Assembly: GCF_002833405.1 (NCBI RefSeq)
Contig: NZ_CP025135.1
Coordinates: 1,655,501-1,719,500 of the forward strand
DNA from: Planococcus sp. MB-3u-03
GTDB lineage: Bacteria; Bacillota; Bacilli; Bacillales_A; Planococcaceae
Length of the DNA stretch: 64,000 nt
Direction: 5' to 3'
Positions 26,278-35,471 of the stretch are shown here, in pieces. How positions within the stretch are numbered: position 1 is the stretch's first letter; each line of letters starts with the position of its first letter. The notes under the pieces are model-generated. The model was given only the letters and a program-made list of their open reading frames with translations, ran no database searches and was not told the DNA's origin. A program made the position numbers and the translations under genes.

Positions 26278-27627
26278 TCAATCGCCGTCTTCCCGCAACT
26301 CTTCACGTTCTTCTTTCGCTTGATCTCGTGTTTCTTTTCTATGTTCATTGCCGCCACTGCGGAGTTCATTGCGCAAATTCGTGGCAGTGTCTCTTGCAAA
26401 TTGCCTCAAATCAATGGCCGTTGCACTAATCAACTTGCGAACTGCCGCCCCGTCGATTTTCGCGGTATCTTCCAATTCATAGGTCAGTTCTTTGAATCGG
26501 GTTTCTTCGTCATATGTCGCATTGATGAATTCGGTCTCCTGGTCGTACAATTCGTTGATCCGTTCGGTTTCGGATTTGTACACTTTATTTAGATTCTCGG
26601 ATTCCCATTGGTACCATTCGTTAATGATTCTCGTCGTTTCCTTCTCAAAAAATGCTTTTAGCTCCTGGTCATTGCGCACGGTGGAATAAGTGCCGTCGCC
26701 AGCATCAGCTACATCTTTCAATTGTTTCTGCCCATCATTTTCTACGTCGAAACCGATGATGTTGACAATCGCTTTTGCGCCGGACTGGTTCAATTGTTCC
26801 GCCTGTTTTACCGGGGTGCCATTGCACGTCTCCATGCCATCGCTCACCACATAGATCAAGTTTTCAGACGCTTGGTCACCAAAATGATTCTGTGCGGAGG
26901 CCAAAGCAGAGGCAAGGGGAGTCCAGCCGGCGGGTGAGAACGAATCGAGCGCAGCGGTGAACTGTTGTTCATCGAATTCGCCCAATTCGTACACTTCTTC
27001 AATCGCTTCGCAGGACTGTTCTTTATCCGCGGCTTTATCTGTCCCTTTATGGCCATATACGGTGAGAGAGACATTTGCCGAGTCAGGCAGTCCACTAACG
27101 AAGGAACTGACTGCCTCTTTTGCGGATTGAATTTTAGGGATACCACCGACATCGCCTGCCATGCTACCGCTGGAGTCAAAAAGAACTGCAATATTAACTT
27201 GTTGTTCAGGGGATCCTTGTCCATTCACTTCGCCCGGCTGTGCACTTGCCGATTCAAAAGACGTATCGACATTGGAGATAAATTCCTCGAATTCCCGGTA
27301 ATCTTCGCCGGCCAGTGCCAGCATTTCCAAATAAACAGCTTCTGCTGATTGGTCTTCAGTCTGATCTGCCATTTGTTCCATCACGGCGTCTTTCTCATAG
27401 TGTTCACCGCTATACGGTGCATTTGCTAAATCCAGCTTCAATCGCTCTTCAATCGTTGAAAATTGAAGCGAAGCCGTATTATCGCCTGTATTGTTTTCTG
27501 CAGCCGCATCTTCCGTGGCAGAAGGGGAGTCGACGGCCGTTTCTTCTCCTTGCTGTGCATTGTCATCTGCTGCAGAGCAGCCTGCCAACCAGATAAGCGT
27601 TGCGGGAAGAATAAATAATTTGTTCAT
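26278..27627 (-). CDS. VWA domain lipoprotein
   Basis: 449 aa. A signal peptide with lipobox LAGC (Cys17) is followed by an Ala/Asp/Glu-rich linker. The von Willebrand A domain (residues ~145-330) has a full MIDAS: DSSGSM, the Thr in GWTPLASALASA and VVSDGMETCNG. The C-terminal ~110 residues are highly charged with heptad-like EXERINELYDQETEFINATY segments, probably a long coiled coil, and end in a Lys/Arg/Glu tail. It should be surface-exposed and bind a divalent metal and a protein partner. ATG 27627 lies ~24 bases from the nearest GGAGG, so the start or local sequence may be wrong. Confidence 0.85.
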   Translation of the reverse strand: MNKLFILPATLIWLAGCSAADDNAQQGEETAVDSPSATEDAAAENNTGDNTASLQFSTIEERLKLDLANAPYSGEHYEKDAVMEQMADQTEDQSAEAVYLEMLALAGEDYREFEEFISNVDTSFESASAQPGEVNGQGSPEQQVNIAVLFDSSGSMAGDVGGIPKIQSAKEAVSSFVSGLPDSANVSLTVYGHKGTDKAADKEQSCEAIEEVYELGEFDEQQFTAALDSFSPAGWTPLASALASAQNHFGDQASENLIYVVSDGMETCNGTPVKQAEQLNQSGAKAIVNIIGFDVENDGQKQLKDVADAGDGTYSTVRNDQELKAFFEKETTRIINEWYQWESENLNKVYKSETERINELYDQETEFINATYDEETRFKELTYELEDTAKIDGAAVRKLISATAIDLRQFARDTATNLRNELRSGGNEHRKETRDQAKEEREELREDGD

Positions 27628-27731
27628 TTTTGATCATGTGGACAGAAGCACCTCCAGGTCAATGTGAAAATCCATCAATGCCGCTAATAGAGTGGGCGGC
27701 GTATTTGTATAATGTAAATGGTAATATATTC

Positions 27732-27761
27732 ATATTATCTTTTATTAATATGTATTGTCAA
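27732..27761 (-). promoter_or_regulatory. SigA-type promoter of the VWA lipoprotein gene
   Basis: On the minus strand TTGACA (27756-27761), 18-bp A/T-rich spacer, TATTAA-side -10 TAATAT (27732-27737). It lies ~105 bases before the ATG. Confidence 0.7.
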
Positions 27762-27804
27762 ATTAAGTATGGATAAATAAACATTCGTTTAGTCGTAAAA
27801 CATT

Positions 27805-27838
27805 AAAAACCCTTTCCGTAATCGAGACGGGAAGGGGT
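27805..27838 (-). terminator. Terminator of the DUF948 gene
   Basis: ACCCTTTCCGT (27809-27819) pairs with ACGGGAAGGGGT (27827-27838) with a wobble; the A run at 27805-27809 gives the U run on the minus strand. Confidence 0.75.
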
Positions 27839-27856
27839 GAGCTGTTTGCAAAACAA

Positions 27857-28333
27857 TTAATAGGTTTTGATTTGTTCTTTTCGGACGGTGGATTCTGGAT
27901 TATAAGCTTGATCCTGGCTTTTCTTCTTATCCAAGTATTTCATCAAGCCGGCTGCGTTATTACTGTACTGGTTGACTTGGAAACGGTTGGCAGGGTCGTC
28001 TTCGACTTTTTTCGAAATGCCCGACGTGATGCTGCGGACCACCGAATTCATATCGATGACTGAATTGATCGTTCCTTTCGCCCCGTCGACCAGGACGGCC
28101 ACTTTCTCGGATTTTTGTTGGATGTCTTCTTTCAATTCATTTGTCGTGTGCTGCAAATGAGTCGTTTCAAGCATCAGCTTGTCCATGCGGCCTTTCAAGT
28201 TATCTGCCGAACCTTTCATTTCTTTCATCGGCTCCTTGATGCCGGATAGCAGCATCACGACACCGACGACGGCGACGATCAGGCCAAGGACAATGATTCC
28301 TAGTGCTATGTAAAGCCAAATTATCGGGTCCAT
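27857..28333 (-). CDS. DUF948 membrane-anchored protein
   Basis: 158 aa, AAGGAGGAAG before ATG 28333. A single N-terminal helix (IIWLYIALGIIVLGLIVAVV) is followed by a heptad-patterned helical region (MKEMKGSADNLKGRMDKLML) and a hydrophilic tail. This is the DUF948 architecture (YtxG-like general stress proteins in Bacillus). The molecular role is unknown. It is transcribed alone. Confidence 0.85.
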   Translation of the reverse strand: MDPIIWLYIALGIIVLGLIVAVVGVVMLLSGIKEPMKEMKGSADNLKGRMDKLMLETTHLQHTTNELKEDIQQKSEKVAVLVDGAKGTINSVIDMNSVVRSITSGISKKVEDDPANRFQVNQYSNNAAGLMKYLDKKKSQDQAYNPESTVRKEQIKTY

Positions 28334-28503
28334 ATAAACTTCCTCCTTTTTCGTTTGTGTATTAAGCCATACCCGTTTTAGGCAATCTTTAACACAAAAC
28401 TAAGGAGAGCGTTTAATCTCGGCGGATCCAATTTTTTGGGGGAAAACTTTAAAGTTGTATGTACCAACCGCTTATTCATAGAGAAGATTTTGCTTTATTT
28501 CAA

Positions 28504-29202
28504 TTACCGAGGGTCAGCGGATAGGATGAACGCAATGTATCCGACGTCTTGGCTGAAATTCCAGTCCATGAAAACTTCATCGATGTTCCTCTGTAAAGAG
28601 TGGTTCAAGGGGGCAGCTTTGAGAAGCTTCCGTTCAAGAGGGCGTTTGGTCAATTTGAGGATTTCAGAGAAGCCCCCCTCTATTAAAGCTTTTTCAATCC
28701 CTACCAAAATGCCGCTGCGCTTCAACAGCAAGGTCCGATTGCTCATCCATAAAGTTTCAATGCTATCCGGGATGCGGCCGGCTTCTTCACTGACACGTTC
28801 CAGTTGTTTATGGAAGATGTCCCGTTCTCCATCTTCCGGCCATCCTAATGGATCCGCGATGTGTTCTTCACCCATTACCCCGATAAAAATCCCGCTTTTT
28901 AGCGGCAAGTTCCAATCGGCGTATAACTCGGTAAATTCCAATTGCGTGATAGCCAAGAGCTCATTTAAAATTTCAGGCTTTAAGGCATTGAACATGAAAT
29001 CCCTGGTTTCCAATACACGTTTGCCTTCTTCTTGATCGAGTAGAATCTTTTCCATGGGACTGACAAATCCGCGGAAATGTATGGTGATATAAGGCCTTTT
29101 AATTGTGACGTAAACAGAAGCAGGCCCTTTTCCGAAATGCTTTCGGAGTAGGTTTGAAATATAGCCCGAAACCTCTGATTGAATAGATCTTGCTTCCTGC
29201 AT
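28504..29202 (-). CDS. DUF2294 (MpsC-like) protein, two repeats
   Basis: 232 aa. The N-terminal half carries the DUF2294 pattern: IQSEVSGYISNLLRKHFGKG, GPASVYVTIKRPYITIHFRG and a following acidic helix. A second, more diverged copy seems to begin near residue 120 (IFHKQLERVSEEAGRIPDSI, then TLLLKRSGILVGIEKALIEG). DUF2294 is now often named after MpsC, a subunit of the MpsABC cation/bicarbonate system in staphylococci; no mpsAB genes are nearby. A stand-alone regulatory or stress role is possible but unproven. Confidence 0.75.
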   Translation of the reverse strand: MQEARSIQSEVSGYISNLLRKHFGKGPASVYVTIKRPYITIHFRGFVSPMEKILLDQEEGKRVLETRDFMFNALKPEILNELLAITQLEFTELYADWNLPLKSGIFIGVMGEEHIADPLGWPEDGERDIFHKQLERVSEEAGRIPDSIETLWMSNRTLLLKRSGILVGIEKALIEGGFSEILKLTKRPLERKLLKAAPLNHSLQRNIDEVFMDWNFSQDVGYIAFILSADPR

Positions 29203-29737
29203 AATAACTGGCTCCTTCCCGGCATGTGACGACCGGCTAGTTCTTTGCTTTTCAATCGCTCTTTTCAGCGTCCAGAAAATGGTTCTTTTAACTGTAGTTC
29301 TTCATTCCGTTTAAAATCTTTAGTCAAAACCAAACGGGGAAGGGGCATTATTGGGTAGATGGAAATGAAAATCCAACTGTTGCTGGTATTCGGCCGACTC
29401 AAGCCGGGGATATGAAATAAAAAAAGACGCCAAAAAGAATGATTCATTCTCTTTGGCGTTATTCCCAGCTCTATTGTCAGGTATATACTCTGCGCAATTC
29501 CAATATGGCAGCCCGTGCTGCATTTTTAATTTCCACTCAACTGTTCGATGAAGCCCGCTAGATGTTCGCGGGAGATGATTCAACTACTGTATAAAGAATT
29601 ATAGCGAGAAAGGGAAAAAATTTCAAGATGCTATTCCGGAATGGGCACATGCCTCACATGAAGATTTTCGCCAAGCGATATTAAGTGAACAGGTTTTCCG
29701 CCAGTTTGGCCCCATCTTGAATGCGGGATGGACCAAT
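29203..29737. other. Gene-poor stretch with ORF-like fragment
   Basis: It contains the terminator at 29418-29460. On the plus strand a protein-like run starts after 29575 (ATG, GGGAG upstream), shifts once, and reads NYSEKGKKFQDAIPEWAHAS then HEDFRQAILSEQVFRQFGPI up to ~29750, where it meets the 3' end of the opposing gene. It has no recognisable family and could be a relic. The remainder shows nothing else. Confidence 0.3.
29418..29460 (-). terminator. Terminator of the leftward oxidoreductase operon
   Basis: ACGCCAAAAAGAATGA (29427-29442) pairs with TCATTCTCTTTGGCGT (29444-29459) with one mismatch; the A-rich flank 29418-29425 provides the minus-strand U run. This implies a ~280-base 3' untranslated region after the gene ending at 29738. 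Confidence 0.75.
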
Positions 29738-30835
29738 TTACTTATAGATCGCTTGATAGGACTTCATGAATTTCTTGTCGATATACTGCTTAAGTTTCCA
29801 TGGGAGTTTGCCGTGCATGCTCCACTGTCCGTAAGTCAAGAACGCTTCGCCGCCGCCCGTGGAGAGGATGGCTACATAGCGTTTTTGCGGAACGAAGGCC
29901 GATAATGGATTTCCGTCGAGAAAATTCAGTAGATTTCCCCACAACACGGGGCCTTGGCGGACTGCATAGACACCGTTTTTCGCAAGGCCCGGATAACGGT
30001 CGATCGAGACGCAATCTCCGGCACCGAAGACTTCGGGGAAACGAATCGATTGAAGCGTCTCACTGACGGCCAAAAATCCGGCACGGTCGACCGGCATGTC
30101 TGAGCGCTCGAATAAGGCAGGGCTTTTCGGGCCAGTCAGCCAGAGCACGTCTGACTGGGGATAGGATGTACCGTTGCTTGCGGTGACAGAAGTTTCGTCG
30201 ATGTCTTCTATTTTTACGTTTGTGAAAAAAGACAGCGCTTTTTTCCGGGCAATCGCCTCGAGTTTTCTAGAAGCGGCCGCTCCATGAGCCGATAGCAACT
30301 CTCCAGAACTAAACAGTAACGCATCGCTAAAATGCCGCCGCATTCGCCAGGCGTGTGTAGAGAAGGCCAATTCCACGCCCGATGCGCCGCCCCCGACAAT
30401 GACGGGGGCGGCGGATGTTCGGAACTTCATTAATTGATCTGGGAAATGGTAATTGGGCTTGATCGGCGAGATGTGTTTCTTCAACGCTTCCGGGCTATCC
30501 GTCTGTGATCCGATATCGAAGGACACTGCATCATAAGGATAGATCTCGCCATATTGGCCCGTCAGTGTGCGGGATTCCGGATCGATGGCGCAGATGGTGT
30601 CTTGATAGAAAGCCGCGCCGATTTTTTCAGCGAGTTGATGCAAGTCAATACGGATCTCATCCAATCCGTAAACCTCTTCAGTGAATCCTGAAAACATCCC
30701 TGAATAATATTGATGGAGCGCAGGCGAGATGAGCACCAATTGTATATCTTTTCGCGGCTTTTTTGCGAATTGTGCAAGGGCGTGCAAATGTGCATGGCCG
30801 CCCCCAACCAAGACGACAATCTTCAAGTTCAACAC
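29738..30835 (-). CDS. FAD-dependent NAD(P)/FAD oxidoreductase, SelD N-domain type
   Basis: 365 aa. The start MLNLKIVVLVGGGHAHLHAL has the FAD dinucleotide fold with a His pair (GGGHAH), typical of the oxidoreductase found alone or fused to SelD and of NDH-2-like flavoproteins. A second GGGASGVELAFS fold (residues ~138-150) would bind NAD(P)H. GAGDCVSIDRYPGLAKNGVY is the C-terminal FAD contact. No redox-active CXXXXC pair is present. The start is six bases after the CDP-alcohol phosphatidyltransferase stop, so the two form an operon. The electron acceptor is unknown; a membrane quinone is plausible for NDH-2 relatives. Confidence 0.82.
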   Translation of the reverse strand: MLNLKIVVLVGGGHAHLHALAQFAKKPRKDIQLVLISPALHQYYSGMFSGFTEEVYGLDEIRIDLHQLAEKIGAAFYQDTICAIDPESRTLTGQYGEIYPYDAVSFDIGSQTDSPEALKKHISPIKPNYHFPDQLMKFRTSAAPVIVGGGASGVELAFSTHAWRMRRHFSDALLFSSGELLSAHGAAASRKLEAIARKKALSFFTNVKIEDIDETSVTASNGTSYPQSDVLWLTGPKSPALFERSDMPVDRAGFLAVSETLQSIRFPEVFGAGDCVSIDRYPGLAKNGVYAVRQGPVLWGNLLNFLDGNPLSAFVPQKRYVAILSTGGGEAFLTYGQWSMHGKLPWKLKQYIDKKFMKSYQAIYK

Positions 30836-30841
30836 TCCAAT

Positions 30842-31432
30842 CTAGGACAAAATCCGTTTGGCTTCGGCCATGCGCTGAAAAATAGTGAAAATCTGAACGG
30901 CGATAAACAATAGGGTGATCGCCGTCAAATAAGGAGAAAAGACGATCATCAGAGTAAACAGGATAAACCCTTCTGTCCGTTCCGCAAGCCCGGCTTGATA
31001 ATAGAACGATTTCATCCCTTGTTTTTCGGATAATGCCCCGACGGTCAAGAAGACAGTCATGGCGACAATAATCGATGCGCTCAACAACAATAAAGCCCAC
31101 ATCGAGTCCGGAAAGCGGAAGGCAAGGCCGAGGATAACGCTGATTTCCACCAATCGGTCAAAACTGATATCGAGGAGCGTTCCCCAAGGAGAAGGTTTTG
31201 TTTTTCTCGCCATCGTCCCGTCGACTACATCCAAAAATCCGGATAGCCAAAGCGCGATGAGCGCCAAAACCGGCTGGTCCAAGTAGATGAAGACACCTGA
31301 TGACAGACCGATGGCAAAAGCCGTCTTGGTCACGCCATCAGCGGTCCATCCTTTTTTCAATAGATAGTCGGCAGTCTTGTCGACTGCTGGTTGTACATGT
31401 TTTCTGGCATATGTATCGAGCATATAATTCAC
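30842..31432 (-). CDS. CDP-alcohol phosphatidyltransferase family protein (YnjF-like)
   Basis: 196 aa with about six membrane helices. The CDP-OH-P motif DG-x2-AR-x8-G-x3-D-x3-D is present as DVVDGTMARKTKPSPWG then TLLDISFDR (residues ~68-94). The enzyme class moves a phosphatidyl or phosphoalcohol group from a CDP-linked donor to an alcohol; the acceptor is not evident. AAAGGTGA precedes ATG 31432. The start is divergent from the oxidoreductase at 31608. Together with the downstream YnjBCD and TVP38 genes, it mirrors ynjF in the E. coli ynj locus. Confidence 0.85.
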   Translation of the reverse strand: MNYMLDTYARKHVQPAVDKTADYLLKKGWTADGVTKTAFAIGLSSGVFIYLDQPVLALIALWLSGFLDVVDGTMARKTKPSPWGTLLDISFDRLVEISVILGLAFRFPDSMWALLLLSASIIVAMTVFLTVGALSEKQGMKSFYYQAGLAERTEGFILFTLMIVFSPYLTAITLLFIAVQIFTIFQRMAEAKRILS

Positions 31433-31607
31433 CTTTTCATGTAAAAGATATTCTAAGTATAAAGCATATCACCGTTCACACCCCCACAGAACTCTTTAGA
31501 CTGAGAGGATTTTTATAAGCAGACTATTCGAGGGTAAATAAGGGTAAGTGTATAGAAGTCTTTGTTAAGATATATTTAATTCAGGATCAAGAAAGGATTT
31601 GACGGAT

Positions 31608-33089
31608 ATGACCAAGAAGTATGATATCGCAATTATCGGAGCGGGAGCAGCAGGCCTAACAGCCGCTTTTACAGCCGCAGGATTTTCGAAAAAGACCGTG
31701 CTGATCGACAAGAATCTGCCAGGCGGGGAATGTACATGGTCCGGCTGCATTCCGAGCAAATCGCTCATCAATATCGCGAAGGAAGTCCATCACGCCAAAA
31801 AATATTCACCTGAGCTGAAAGTCGATACATCGGAAGTGCTGAAAGATATCCAGGAAGTCATTCAAAAAGTATACGCAGGTGAATCACCGGAAGTGCTGAA
31901 AGAATCCGGCATCGACTTCGTGAACGCCTACGCCACTTTCACTGGGCCGAATACATTGGAAGTGGAAGGGGAAACGATTGAAGCGAAAAAAATCATTCTC
32001 TCGACTGGATCCACTCCATTGGTGCCGCCAATCGATGGCTTGAGTGAAGTAGATTACTTGACCAATGAATCGATCTTCAAACTGTCATCATTCCCGAAAA
32101 CGATGACCATCCTAGGCGCAGGCCCGATCGGCGTCGAGATGAGCCAAGCGCTCAACCGTCTTGGCGTTGAGGTGACGCTGGTTGAAAAATCAGAGCGCAT
32201 CTTGTCCAACGACGATGAAGAACTCACGCTGATGATCCAGCAGCGGCTCATCGATGAAGGCGTGACGATCCATGCCGGCGCAACAGCGGTAAAAGCTGCC
32301 CAACAAGGCGGTCAAATTGAACTGACTGTCGAAAAAGACGGCAAGGAAATCATAGTTTCAAATGAAGGGCTTCTCGTTGCGCTCGGCCGCCAAGCGAATG
32401 TCTCCGGCTATAACCTGGAAACTGCCGGTGTCAAGTACGATAAGAAACGTATCCAAGTGGACGAACATATGGAAACGACCGCCAAAGGCATCTATGCCAT
32501 CGGCGATGTCGTCGGCCCTTATCAACTATCGCATATGGCGAACGCACAAGGCATTACAGCGACGCAGAACGCCATTTTGCCGATCAACCGCAAAATGAAT
32601 TACGACCATGTGACCTGGTGTACATACACAGACCCGGAACTCGGCCACTCTGGCTTGTCCGAAGCACAGGCACGCGAACAATACGGCGATTCAATCCGCG
32701 TCTATGAACATGATTATGCGGATATCGACCGTGCCAATACGAAACAAGGCTCGATCGGCAAGGTGAAGATCGTGCTCGATAAAAAAGGCCATATTCTCGG
32801 GGCGAGCATTCTGGGCGACAGAGCTGGCGAAATCATTAGCCAAATCCAGACACTCAAAACACTCGGCATCAATATGGGTAAATTATCCAGTGTCATCCAT
32901 CCGTATCCGACCTATAGCGAAGTACTGGTGAAGATCGGCAAGAAAGTCTATGTCGATAACCTGCTCAATCAACCGGTCGTCAAAACCTTCAATAAAGCAA
33001 AAGCGGGCGAGTTGCCTGTCAAAAATCGGTTTATACGGGGCAGCAGCGGCTGCAGGTCTTGGCATCGCCAATATGGCGATCCAAAATAA
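31608..33089 (+). CDS. Mercuric reductase/dihydrolipoamide dehydrogenase-like oxidoreductase
   Basis: ATG 31608 is preferred over TTG 31599 because AAGGA lies ten bases upstream. MTKKYDIAIIGAGAAGLTAA is the FAD fold; the redox disulfide is GGECTWSGCIPSK (CxxxxC). MTILGAGPIGVEMSQALNRL binds NAD(P)H and GIYAIGDVVGPYQLSHMANA closes the FAD site. The dimerisation domain lacks the HxxxxE active-site pair region typical of E3 enzymes in its usual form (MGKLSSVIHPYPTYSEVLVK has HPYPTYSE). After ~33010 the frame is unreliable: dropping one A from a five-A run at 33021-33025 would join it directly to the DUF1499 sequence. Similar oxidoreductases accompany TVP38 proteins in many bacteria. Confidence 0.85.
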   Translation: MTKKYDIAIIGAGAAGLTAAFTAAGFSKKTVLIDKNLPGGECTWSGCIPSKSLINIAKEVHHAKKYSPELKVDTSEVLKDIQEVIQKVYAGESPEVLKESGIDFVNAYATFTGPNTLEVEGETIEAKKIILSTGSTPLVPPIDGLSEVDYLTNESIFKLSSFPKTMTILGAGPIGVEMSQALNRLGVEVTLVEKSERILSNDDEELTLMIQQRLIDEGVTIHAGATAVKAAQQGGQIELTVEKDGKEIIVSNEGLLVALGRQANVSGYNLETAGVKYDKKRIQVDEHMETTAKGIYAIGDVVGPYQLSHMANAQGITATQNAILPINRKMNYDHVTWCTYTDPELGHSGLSEAQAREQYGDSIRVYEHDYADIDRANTKQGSIGKVKIVLDKKGHILGASILGDRAGEIISQIQTLKTLGINMGKLSSVIHPYPTYSEVLVKIGKKVYVDNLLNQPVVKTFNKAKAGELPVKNRFIRGSSGCRSWHRQYGDPK

Positions 33090-33485
33090 CACCAAACCAG
33101 AACTTGGTGTTAAAATGGCCTTCAAGGAAATGCCTTCCACGCCCAATGCCGTTTCGTCGCAAACGACTGACCGGGACAAATTCGTTCCAGCATGGCCGTA
33201 TAATGGCAGCAAAGAGCAAGCGAAAAGAACTTGATCGGCATGTTGAAAGGCTATGAAGGCATCCGGATTGTACAAGTGAATAATGATTATGTTTATGCAA
33301 TTGCTACGACAAAATTGATGAAATTCAAGGATGACATCGAATTTTATTTTAATGACGCAGCGCAGCAAATCGAATTCCGCTCCTCATCACGCGTCGGTTA
33401 TTCAGACCAAGGGCTTAACCGCAAGCGCTATGATGAGATGAGAAAACGTTATTCAAGCATTTCGACGCACACGCGCAATTCATGA
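33012..33485 (+). pseudogene. DUF1499 domain, frameshifted, possibly fused to the oxidoreductase
   Basis: The sequence KIGLYGAAAAAGLGIANMAI, then PSTPNAVSSQTTDRDKFVPA and AWPYNGSKEQAK, matches the DUF1499 start. A missing T near 33230 shifts the frame; it continues IGMLKGYEGIRIVQVNNDYV, ATTKLMKFKDDIEFYFNDAA and IEFRSSSRVGYSDQGLNRKR, the conserved DUF1499 core and end. TGA 33483-33485 overlaps the TVP38 ATG. If one A is removed at 33021-33025 the domain is in frame with the oxidoreductase; otherwise TTG 33012 could start it. Its function is unknown; the surrounding genes suggest a membrane or redox task. Confidence 0.65.
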
Positions 33486-34156
33486 ATAAAAAGCGCATTG
33501 CAAAATGGCTGCTGGCGGCTGTGGCCATCGGCTTGGTCATCTGGCTCAGCCGTTCAGTCTTCGATGTGGAGGCGGAAGACCTCCGCAGCTGGATATTATC
33601 GTTCGGGCTATGGGCGCCAGTCATCTATATCATCGTTTATACTGTCAGGCCGCTGATTTTCTTCCCGGCATCGGTATTATCGATTGCCGGCGGCTTGGCT
33701 TTCGGTGCCTGGATGGGCACCCTTTATACCATCATGGGCGCGACTTTGGGCGCGATGTTGTCCTTTCTAGTCGCCAATTCGGTGGGCAAAAGCATCGTTA
33801 CAAAAGAATGGACAGGAAATGCGGCAAAATTTCAGAGGCAAATGGAACAGAACGGCTTTTTATACGTGCTGCTGTTCCGGCTGATCCCGGTCATCAATTT
33901 CGACTTAATCAGTTATATGGCGGCGATCGCCAAGGTGCGTTTCGCTTCGTTTGCATTGGCGACTTTGATCGGTATCATCCCCGGAACCTTTGCCTATAAT
34001 TTTCTCGGCAGCAGCTTTGTCAGCGGCAATCCAAAAGTGATTACGGCAGCGATCGCCGTATTCATTATCTTGACGGTCATCCCGATTTTGATCCGCAATC
34101 GTTGGAACAGTAAGAATGCGGAAAACCAGCGAGTGCAATTGGATCAAGAGTCATAA
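33482..34156 (+). CDS. TVP38/TMEM64 (DedA-like) membrane protein
   Basis: 224 aa; ATG overlaps the previous stop (ATGA). N-terminal helix, then the VTT domain with RPLIFFPASVLSIAGGLAFG (F/YPxxxLxxxGGxxFG), GTLYTIMGATLGAMLSFLVA and the re-entrant block FRLIPVINFDLISYMAAIAK, ending GIIPGTFAYNFLGSSF. VTT proteins act in lipid scrambling or transport. This branch is that of E. coli YdjX/YdjZ, which sit beside ynjABCDEF, as this gene sits beside the ynjBCD-like genes. Confidence 0.9.
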   Translation: MNKKRIAKWLLAAVAIGLVIWLSRSVFDVEAEDLRSWILSFGLWAPVIYIIVYTVRPLIFFPASVLSIAGGLAFGAWMGTLYTIMGATLGAMLSFLVANSVGKSIVTKEWTGNAAKFQRQMEQNGFLYVLLFRLIPVINFDLISYMAAIAKVRFASFALATLIGIIPGTFAYNFLGSSFVSGNPKVITAAIAVFIILTVIPILIRNRWNSKNAENQRVQLDQES

Positions 34157-34226
34157 TCGATGCTAGTCACAATGAATACCAGTAGAAGAGATAGATTAGC
34201 ATAAAAGGAATTAGGAAGTGGAATTA

Positions 34227-35471
34227 ATGAAGAAATATCCAATAGCGTCATTGGGCATCCTGGCACTCGCCTTGTCAGCTTGTTCATCCGGAGATGCAGG
34301 AAACGCAACCGATGCAGACAGCTTATTGACAGATGACTGGAGCGTTATTCAAGACGCGGCGCAAGGACAGGAAGTCAATATGTACATGTGGGGCGGGAAC
34401 GACAACATCAATACTTATTTGGATGAGTGGGTCGCGCCGCGCATGAAAGAACAGCACGGCATCGAGTTGACCCGTGTGCCGATGAATGACGCGCAAGACA
34501 TCATCAACCAATTGCTCGACGAAAAAACGGCCGGTAAAACCGACGGCAGCATGGACATCGTCTGGATCAACGGCGAAAATTTCAAAGCCGCGAAAGACAA
34601 TGGCTTGTTGTGGGGAGATTTCACCGGGCAATTGCCAAACTTCAATGACTACATCGATGCAGATGCACCGGAAGTTTCCCAAGATTTCGGAGAACCGGTG
34701 GAAGGCTTGGAAGCACCATGGGGCAAGGCACAATTCGTGTTCGTGCATGAAGAAGATAAACACGAATCCCCGCCGACATCGATGGCTGAACTCGCCGATT
34801 GGGTACAGGAAAATCCGGGACAGTTCACGTACCCTGCACCGCCTGATTTCACAGGAAGCGCTTTTGTCCGCCAGGTATTGTATGAAACGACCGGAGGACA
34901 CGAGCAATACCAGCAGCCCGCTGCAGATATTGAAGATTTGGAACAACGCCTTGAACCGATGTGGCAATACTTGAATAGCATTGAGCCATATTTATGGCGC
35001 GGGGGAGAAACTTAACCGGAGAACCTGGCAAAACAAGATCAGTTGTTTGCGAGCGGTGAAATTGGCATGACCATGAGCTACGATCCGGCACTCGCTGCGA
35101 GTGAAGTATTGAAGGGACGTTTCCCTGAGTCGACCCGCACCTATCTATTGGACGGGGGAACACTCGCGAATACGCATTTCCTGTCAATTCCTTTCAACGC
35201 TTCGGATAAAGCGGGAGCGCTTGTCGCAATCAATGAACTGATGTCGCCAGCTGCTCAAACCTCTAAATTATCGCCTGAGAACTGGGGCGATTTGACGGCG
35301 CTCGATTTGGAGAAATTATCGCCCGAACAGCAACAAGCGATGAATGAAGTGGATCTGGGGGAAGCGACACTTTCAATAGAAGAATTGGAACAAAACCGAT
35401 TGCCTGAATTGTCTTCTGATTATATCGACATCATCGAAAAAGGGTGGACGGAATATGTGGCGAAAGAGTAA
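34227..35471 (+). pseudogene. YnjB-like ABC transporter substrate-binding lipoprotein with in-frame stop
   Basis: ATG 34227 follows TTAGGAAG. Lipobox LSAC gives an N-terminal lipoprotein anchor. GQEVNMYMWGGNDNINTYLD and TDGSMDIVWINGENFKAAKD are typical of the YnjB (COG4134) family, a subgroup of extracellular binding proteins. The frame is open over 415 codons except for TAA at 35013-35015, where homologous context (GGET-stop-PENLAKQD) suggests a Tyr or similar codon. Unlike other breaks in the window this is a substitution, not an indel. The ligand of this transporter family is not established. The 3' end overlaps the permease gene by 17 bases. Confidence 0.78.

Noticed and set aside
29320..29583. 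87-aa minus-strand frame
   Set aside because: Spans the terminator hairpin at 29426-29460 and has a shadow-like composition without a ribosome site.
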